Shown: in pieces, positions 5,878-8,460 of the stretch
Layout of the letters: the number at the start of each line of letters is the position of its first letter
How positions within the stretch are numbered: the first letter of the stretch is position 1
Assembly (NCBI GenBank): GCA_021827805.1
Contig: JAKAUG010000413.1
Coordinates: 1 to 8,460 of the forward strand
DNA: 8,460 nt
From: Bacillota bacterium
GTDB lineage: Bacteria; Bacillota; Sulfobacillia; RBS10-35; JAJYVN01
Reading direction: 5' to 3'
Position numbers and translations under genes: made by a program
Notes under the pieces: model-generated
Seen by the model: the letters and a program-made list of their open reading frames with translations, nothing else
What the model was told of the DNA's origin: nothing
Database searches by the model: none

Positions 5878-6312
5878 GTGCCCACGGTGATGGTGCAGGC
5901 GCAGGTCCCGGGTGCTCCACGGGCGGCGTACGAGCTGGCCAAGGACATGGAGGCATACCCACGTTTCATGAAGGACGTGGTCTATCTCAAGGTGCTGCAG
6001 CGGGAGGAGTACGCCCAGGTCAGCGAGTGGCATGCGCGCTTCCAGGGCAAGATCCTGCGCTGGAAGGAACGCGACGTGTTTGACGACAAGGCCCTGACCA
6101 TCACCTATCAGCAGACCGAGGGCGACCTCCGCAAATTCGAGGGCCAGTGGACCTTCCAGGGCGAGGCCGGTGGCACCCGCATCGCGCTCTCGGTTGACTT
6201 CGACCTGGGCATCCCCATGCTGGCGCCGCTGTTGGATCCCGTGGCGCGCCTGGTGGTCAAGAAGAACTGCGAGGACATGTTGGCGGGGATGCGGGCGCAG
6301 CTTGAGGCCTGA
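5878..6312 (+). CDS. SRPBCC-family protein (Coq10/RatA/polyketide-cyclase type)
   Basis: A 144-residue single-domain protein of the START/Bet v1-like helix-grip fold. The N-terminal helix signature is visible as AAYELAKDMEAYPRFMKDVVYLKVLQRE (about 15-42). Beta strands follow: WHARFQGKILRWKERDVFD, ALTITYQQTEGDLRKFEGQWTFQ and GGTRIALSVDFDLGIP. The long C-terminal helix, VARLVVKKNCEDMLAGMRAQLEA, closes the cavity. Family members bind hydrophobic ligands (quinone/polyketide precursors) or, as RatA, associate with ribosomes; the substrate cannot be told from this sequence. The GTG start is supported by GGGAGGG ending 6 bases upstream. It lies 87 bases after thioredoxin on the same strand, so partial co-transcription is possible. 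No enzymatic residues are conserved in this fold, so I leave the function open. Confidence 0.85.
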   Translation: MPTVMVQAQVPGAPRAAYELAKDMEAYPRFMKDVVYLKVLQREEYAQVSEWHARFQGKILRWKERDVFDDKALTITYQQTEGDLRKFEGQWTFQGEAGGTRIALSVDFDLGIPMLAPLLDPVARLVVKKNCEDMLAGMRAQLEA

Positions 6313-6347
6313 CCGCGCCGTTCGCGAGAAGGGGAGTTGACTTCAGG

Positions 6348-6393
6348 GCTCGCCATTCCCGTCCCGCGGCGGGATGACGCCGCCATGGCGAGC
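6348..6393. repeat. Nested inverted repeat after the SRPBCC gene
   Basis: GCTCGCCAT (6348-6356) and ATGGCGAGC (6385-6393) are perfect 9-base complements. Between them lies a second perfect dyad, TCCCGC-G-GCGGGA (6362-6374). No T-run follows. It lies 36 bases after the SRPBCC stop and may be a rho-independent-like transcription barrier or a mobile-element end. Confidence 0.5.
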
Positions 6394-6589
6394 GAACATC
6401 GAGGGATCAGGCGCATACCCCGAACCCTGCCCATCCTAACGTGTGCGTGTGGCGTGGCATGTACGCGTGCAAGACCCAAAACGGTGGTTCCGTCTTGGTG
6501 GGATGCCCAAAGTCGGTTCACCTGGCAAAACGTGAGCGTCAACGCATGCCCAACGCCGACTTGGTGTTCTTGACCTGGGCCTTGAGCCA

Positions 6590-6840
6590 GGCGTGCCGTT
6601 AAGACATGGCAGAAGCCTGATCTGAAGTGATAGGTGTAGATGAACTTAATGGATTTGGCATAAAGTTTGAGGCCATCGAGTTTGCCTCGGCCTTGGGTTG
6701 CACCGAGCGGAATCCAGTTGGCAGCACGGTAGCTAGTCGTTCGCGACCAGGCGTGGCCGTGAGGCGATCGCCGCCACCTGTTGACGGACGGTGTATCCCA
6801 CCCCGGCCCTTTGTGCCCGGAGCTTCGCCCGGCATCCCAG
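6590..6840 (-). pseudogene. Decayed DUF4338 (DruA-like, transposase-associated) remnant
   Basis: The minus strand encodes SYRAANWIPLGATQGRGKLD followed by LYAKSIKFIYTY (6734 down to about 6630). This is the hallmark C-terminal part of DUF4338 proteins ('YRAANWxxxGxTxGRGxxD....xKxIxxY'), found with insertion-sequence transposases and in the Druantia defence system as DruA. In the next frame, directly upstream (about 6840-6736), GYTVRQQVAAIASRPRLVAND resembles the preceding 'GW........L..VANN' segment and then meets a stop. Between the two, the family's normal 60-90 residues (NxRFLILP to the ETF region) are missing. So this is an internally deleted, frameshifted relic. Its base composition is visibly less GC-rich than its surroundings (6600-6690), suggesting foreign origin. 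The C-terminal match is strong; the upstream part is tentative. Confidence 0.6.
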
Positions 6841-7244
6841 GGCGTGGTTGGGCTTGGCCTCAACTTCAAGTCTAGCTCACCTCTCTGGATCTCGCGGCAA
6901 CACGGCACCTGGTGGGGGACCGCTGCCGGACCCTCCCAGATGCCGGGCCTCGCCCTGAGCGCGGGTGCGGACGCCGGGGACCCCGAGGGTGACACGCGAT
7001 GCTGGAGGGGTTCCTTCTTCGGCGGCGGAGGGCCGCCAGCCCTGCGTGGGCGACGGCGTTCGCGAGGTTGGCACGCGACGGGGCTCTGGCCCGCCGTCCG
7101 GGCCTCCGCGCGGGCCGGCCGCACCCATGCGCTCGGGGACTGAGCCCGGGGCCGCCGCGGCGCGACGGGCCCGCGGCCCAGGAACGCGGAGCGGTGCGGC
7201 GAATGAGGCGCTCATCGCCCCAAAGGCGCGGGAGGTGCCCGGAT

Positions 7245-7919
7245 TTGGATCTGTCCCGTGGGACCCCGCCGGACCTTGCCATGTGGGTGCGGCTGACGGA
7301 CGAGCCTGGCGCGCTGCACGAGCTGACGGGTGTCATCTCCCGGCATGGCGCCAACATCGCGCATATCGACATCACTGATCGCCAGGATGGCCGCGTGCAT
7401 GTGTATGTTGAGCTTGAGCGCGTGGCCGACCGCGCGGCGCTCCTGGGGGATGTCGAGCAACTGACCGCGGTGACCCAGGTGCAGACCCCGCCGAGCCTGC
7501 ACGACATCTACGGCAAGCGGGTCATCGTCATGGGCGGCGGGGCCCAGGTGGGCCAGGTCATGCTGGGGGCGGTCTCCGAGGCGGACCGGCACAACATCCG
7601 CGGAGAGCGCATCTCGGTGGACACCATCCCCCTGGTGGGCGAGGAAAACCTCGCCGCGGCGGTGCGGGCCGTGGCCCGTCTGCCCCGCGCGGCGGTGCTG
7701 GTGCTGGCCGGCGCCCTGATGGGCGGGGAGGTCACCCCGGCGGTGCGTGAGGTCCGTGAGCGGGGCATCATCGTCATCTCGCTGAACATGGCGGGAAGCG
7801 TACCCGCGGCTGCGGATCTGGTGGTGGGGGATCCCGTGCAGGCGGGGGTGATGGCCGTGATGGCCATCGCGCGCACGGCCAAGTTCGACATCCGCCGGGT
7901 CCGCGGCCGCCGCTTTTAG
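7245..7919 (+). CDS. ACT domain + DUF5612 protein
   Basis: A 224-residue protein with an N-terminal ACT domain (about 13-82: VRLTDEPGALHELTGVISRHGANIAHID, then VHVYVELE). ACT domains bind amino acids or similar small ligands. It is followed by DUF5612 (about 87-220), with GKRVIVMGGGAQVGQVML, GERISVDTIPLVGEENLAAAVRAV, LVLAGALMGGEVTPAV and the closing DPVQAGVMAVMAIARTAKFDI. The Gly-rich GGGAQVGQV (97-105) looks like a nucleotide- or phosphate-binding loop, but the family function is unknown. The start is TTG 7245, because GGAGGTG (7231-7237) lies exactly 7 bases upstream. ATG 7281 has no binding site and would remove the first strand. The frame is open back to 6999, but that part does not look like protein. 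iolB begins 15 bases after the stop, suggesting an operon and perhaps a regulatory role in inositol or sugar use. Confidence 0.85.
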   Translation: MDLSRGTPPDLAMWVRLTDEPGALHELTGVISRHGANIAHIDITDRQDGRVHVYVELERVADRAALLGDVEQLTAVTQVQTPPSLHDIYGKRVIVMGGGAQVGQVMLGAVSEADRHNIRGERISVDTIPLVGEENLAAAVRAVARLPRAAVLVLAGALMGGEVTPAVREVRERGIIVISLNMAGSVPAAADLVVGDPVQAGVMAVMAIARTAKFDIRRVRGRRF

Positions 7920-7934
7920 TGGGGAGGGGATCCG

Positions 7935-8460
7935 GTGGCCCGGTACTGGCATGCTGCCGACGAGCGCTCGGGATACGTGCGTTTCTGCACCGCGGGGGAG
8001 GACCTGCGGCTTCTGACCTTCGGGACCTGCCGTCTGGGAGACGGCGAGCGGTGGACCCAGGCCAGGGGCCCCGAGGAGACCCTGGCCGTGATTCTCTGGG
8101 GCCGGGTCGACGCCCGGGCGGGCTCCCGATCCTGGGAGGGCCTCGGGGGCCGCGCCTCGGTGTTCGCGGGCCCGGCGACGGCCGTCTATGTGCCCCCGTC
8201 CACGGAGTTCCAACTCCAGGCCCAGGGTGGGCCGGCCCTGGTCGCCCTGTGCCAGACGCCCCTGCCCGCAGGCTCGGTGGCGCCAGAGTCCTACGTCATT
8301 GGGCCGGAGGAGGTGCGCGTGCAGCGGCGCGGAGCTCCGGGCTTCGCCCGCGATGTGCATGACATCCTGGATGCCCAGCGGCCCGCGGTGCGCCTGCTGG
8401 TGGGGGAAACCTTCAACGAGATCGGCAACTGGTCAAGCTATCCGCCCCACAAGCACGATG
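7935..8460 (+). CDS. iolB: 5-deoxy-glucuronate isomerase IolB (partial, N-terminal 175 residues)
   Basis: IolB converts 5-deoxy-D-glucuronate to 2-deoxy-5-keto-D-gluconate in myo-inositol catabolism (the iol pathway, cytoplasm). It has a bicupin fold with a metal site. The first cupin is visible (LRLLTFGTCRLGDGERW, ETLAVILWGRVDA, ASVFAGPATAVYVPPSTEFQL). The strongest signature is at the window's right edge: VGETFNEIGNWSSYPPHKHD. There PPHKHD carries the two metal-binding His residues of the second cupin. Family length is about 270 residues, so roughly 95 are missing to the right. The GTG start has GGGGAGGGG (7921-7929) 5 bases upstream and lies 15 bases after the ACT-DUF5612 stop. More iol genes would be expected downstream. 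Confidence 0.94.
   Translation, partial: MARYWHAADERSGYVRFCTAGEDLRLLTFGTCRLGDGERWTQARGPEETLAVILWGRVDARAGSRSWEGLGGRASVFAGPATAVYVPPSTEFQLQAQGGPALVALCQTPLPAGSVAPESYVIGPEEVRVQRRGAPGFARDVHDILDAQRPAVRLLVGETFNEIGNWSSYPPHKHD

Larger units (their letters stand above)
6313..7244. other. 932-base stretch with no intact gene
   Basis: From left to right this holds a nested inverted repeat (6348-6393), a weak imperfect hairpin around 6478-6508 and the DUF4338 remnant (6590-6840). A GC-rich, structured leader (about 6880-7244) comes before the ACT-DUF5612 gene. In that leader, GGCGGC-GGAGG-GCCGCC (7021-7037) is a perfect hairpin with an SD-like loop, and two 17-base near-copies occur at 6985 and 7064. Open frames here (for example 6999 to 7244 in frame with the next gene, or the long minus-strand frame) are Arg/Pro/Gly-rich with no family resemblance, and I regard them as non-coding. 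Confidence 0.6.

Noticed and set aside
7064..7110. T-box-like sequence AGGTTGGCACGCG before the ACT-DUF5612 gene
   Set aside because: It has one substitution and one missing base relative to the AGGGTGGNACCGCG core, and I could not find a convincing terminator/antiterminator pair or specifier stem.
6999..7244. N-terminal extension of the ACT-DUF5612 protein from ATG 6999
   Set aside because: The 82 extra residues are Arg/Pro/Ala-rich and unlike the family, and a well-placed GGAGGTG supports TTG 7245.
7212..8360. 382-codon minus-strand open frame
   Set aside because: It is antisense to ACT-DUF5612 and IolB, both well supported, and its product shows no recognisable domain.
1..8460. CRISPR array, tRNA or rRNA genes
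   Set aside because: No regularly spaced repeats, cloverleaf with a CCA end, or conserved rRNA stretches were seen on either strand.

Overview
The window looks like a chromosomal piece of a very GC-rich, spore-forming member of the Bacillota (Thermaerobacter, Symbiobacterium or Sulfobacillus type). This placement is an inference. It rests on the DUF2953 and YtfJ/GerW sporulation gene pair, strong GGAGG-type ribosome binding sites, frequent GTG and TTG starts, and a myo-inositol catabolism gene.

Layout. (1) 1-489, minus strand: the N-terminal part of a membrane-anchored protein, probably a lytic transglycosylase, running off the left edge. (2) 569-5030, plus strand: a tightly packed five-gene run. 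It holds DUF2953 (ytfI-like), ytfJ/gerW, ku, a stand-alone LigD-type primase-polymerase and a SNF2-family helicase. Ku overlaps LigD-Pol by 4 bases, and LigD-Pol overlaps the helicase by 10. Sporulation genes therefore run directly into a bacterial non-homologous end-joining (NHEJ) module that carries an added helicase and lacks a ligase domain. (3) 5027-5790: an HxlR-family regulator (minus) and a thioredoxin (plus), divergently transcribed from a short region with a perfect inverted repeat over both putative -35 elements. (4) 5878-6312: a small SRPBCC (cyclase/RatA-like) protein. (5) 6313-7244: about 930 bases with no intact gene. The middle part is less GC-rich and holds a decayed, frameshifted DUF4338 (DruA-like) remnant on the minus strand; the right part is full of hairpins. 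(6) 7245-8460: an ACT-DUF5612 protein followed 15 bases later by iolB, which is cut by the right edge.

The most interesting signal is at the HxlR gene. Its open frame starts only at a GTG just inside the DNA-binding domain. Reading upstream in the same frame gives a short N-terminus, then an in-frame UGA exactly where HxlR proteins carry their conserved redox-sensing cysteine, followed by the expected Pro-Val. A small hairpin with a G-first apical loop lies about 20 nt after the UGA, where a bacterial SECIS element would be. UGA is the ordinary stop of four other genes here, so the whole code is not reassigned. A selenocysteine-containing redox regulator next to thioredoxin is the exciting reading. 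A nonsense mutation or sequencing error is the dull one.
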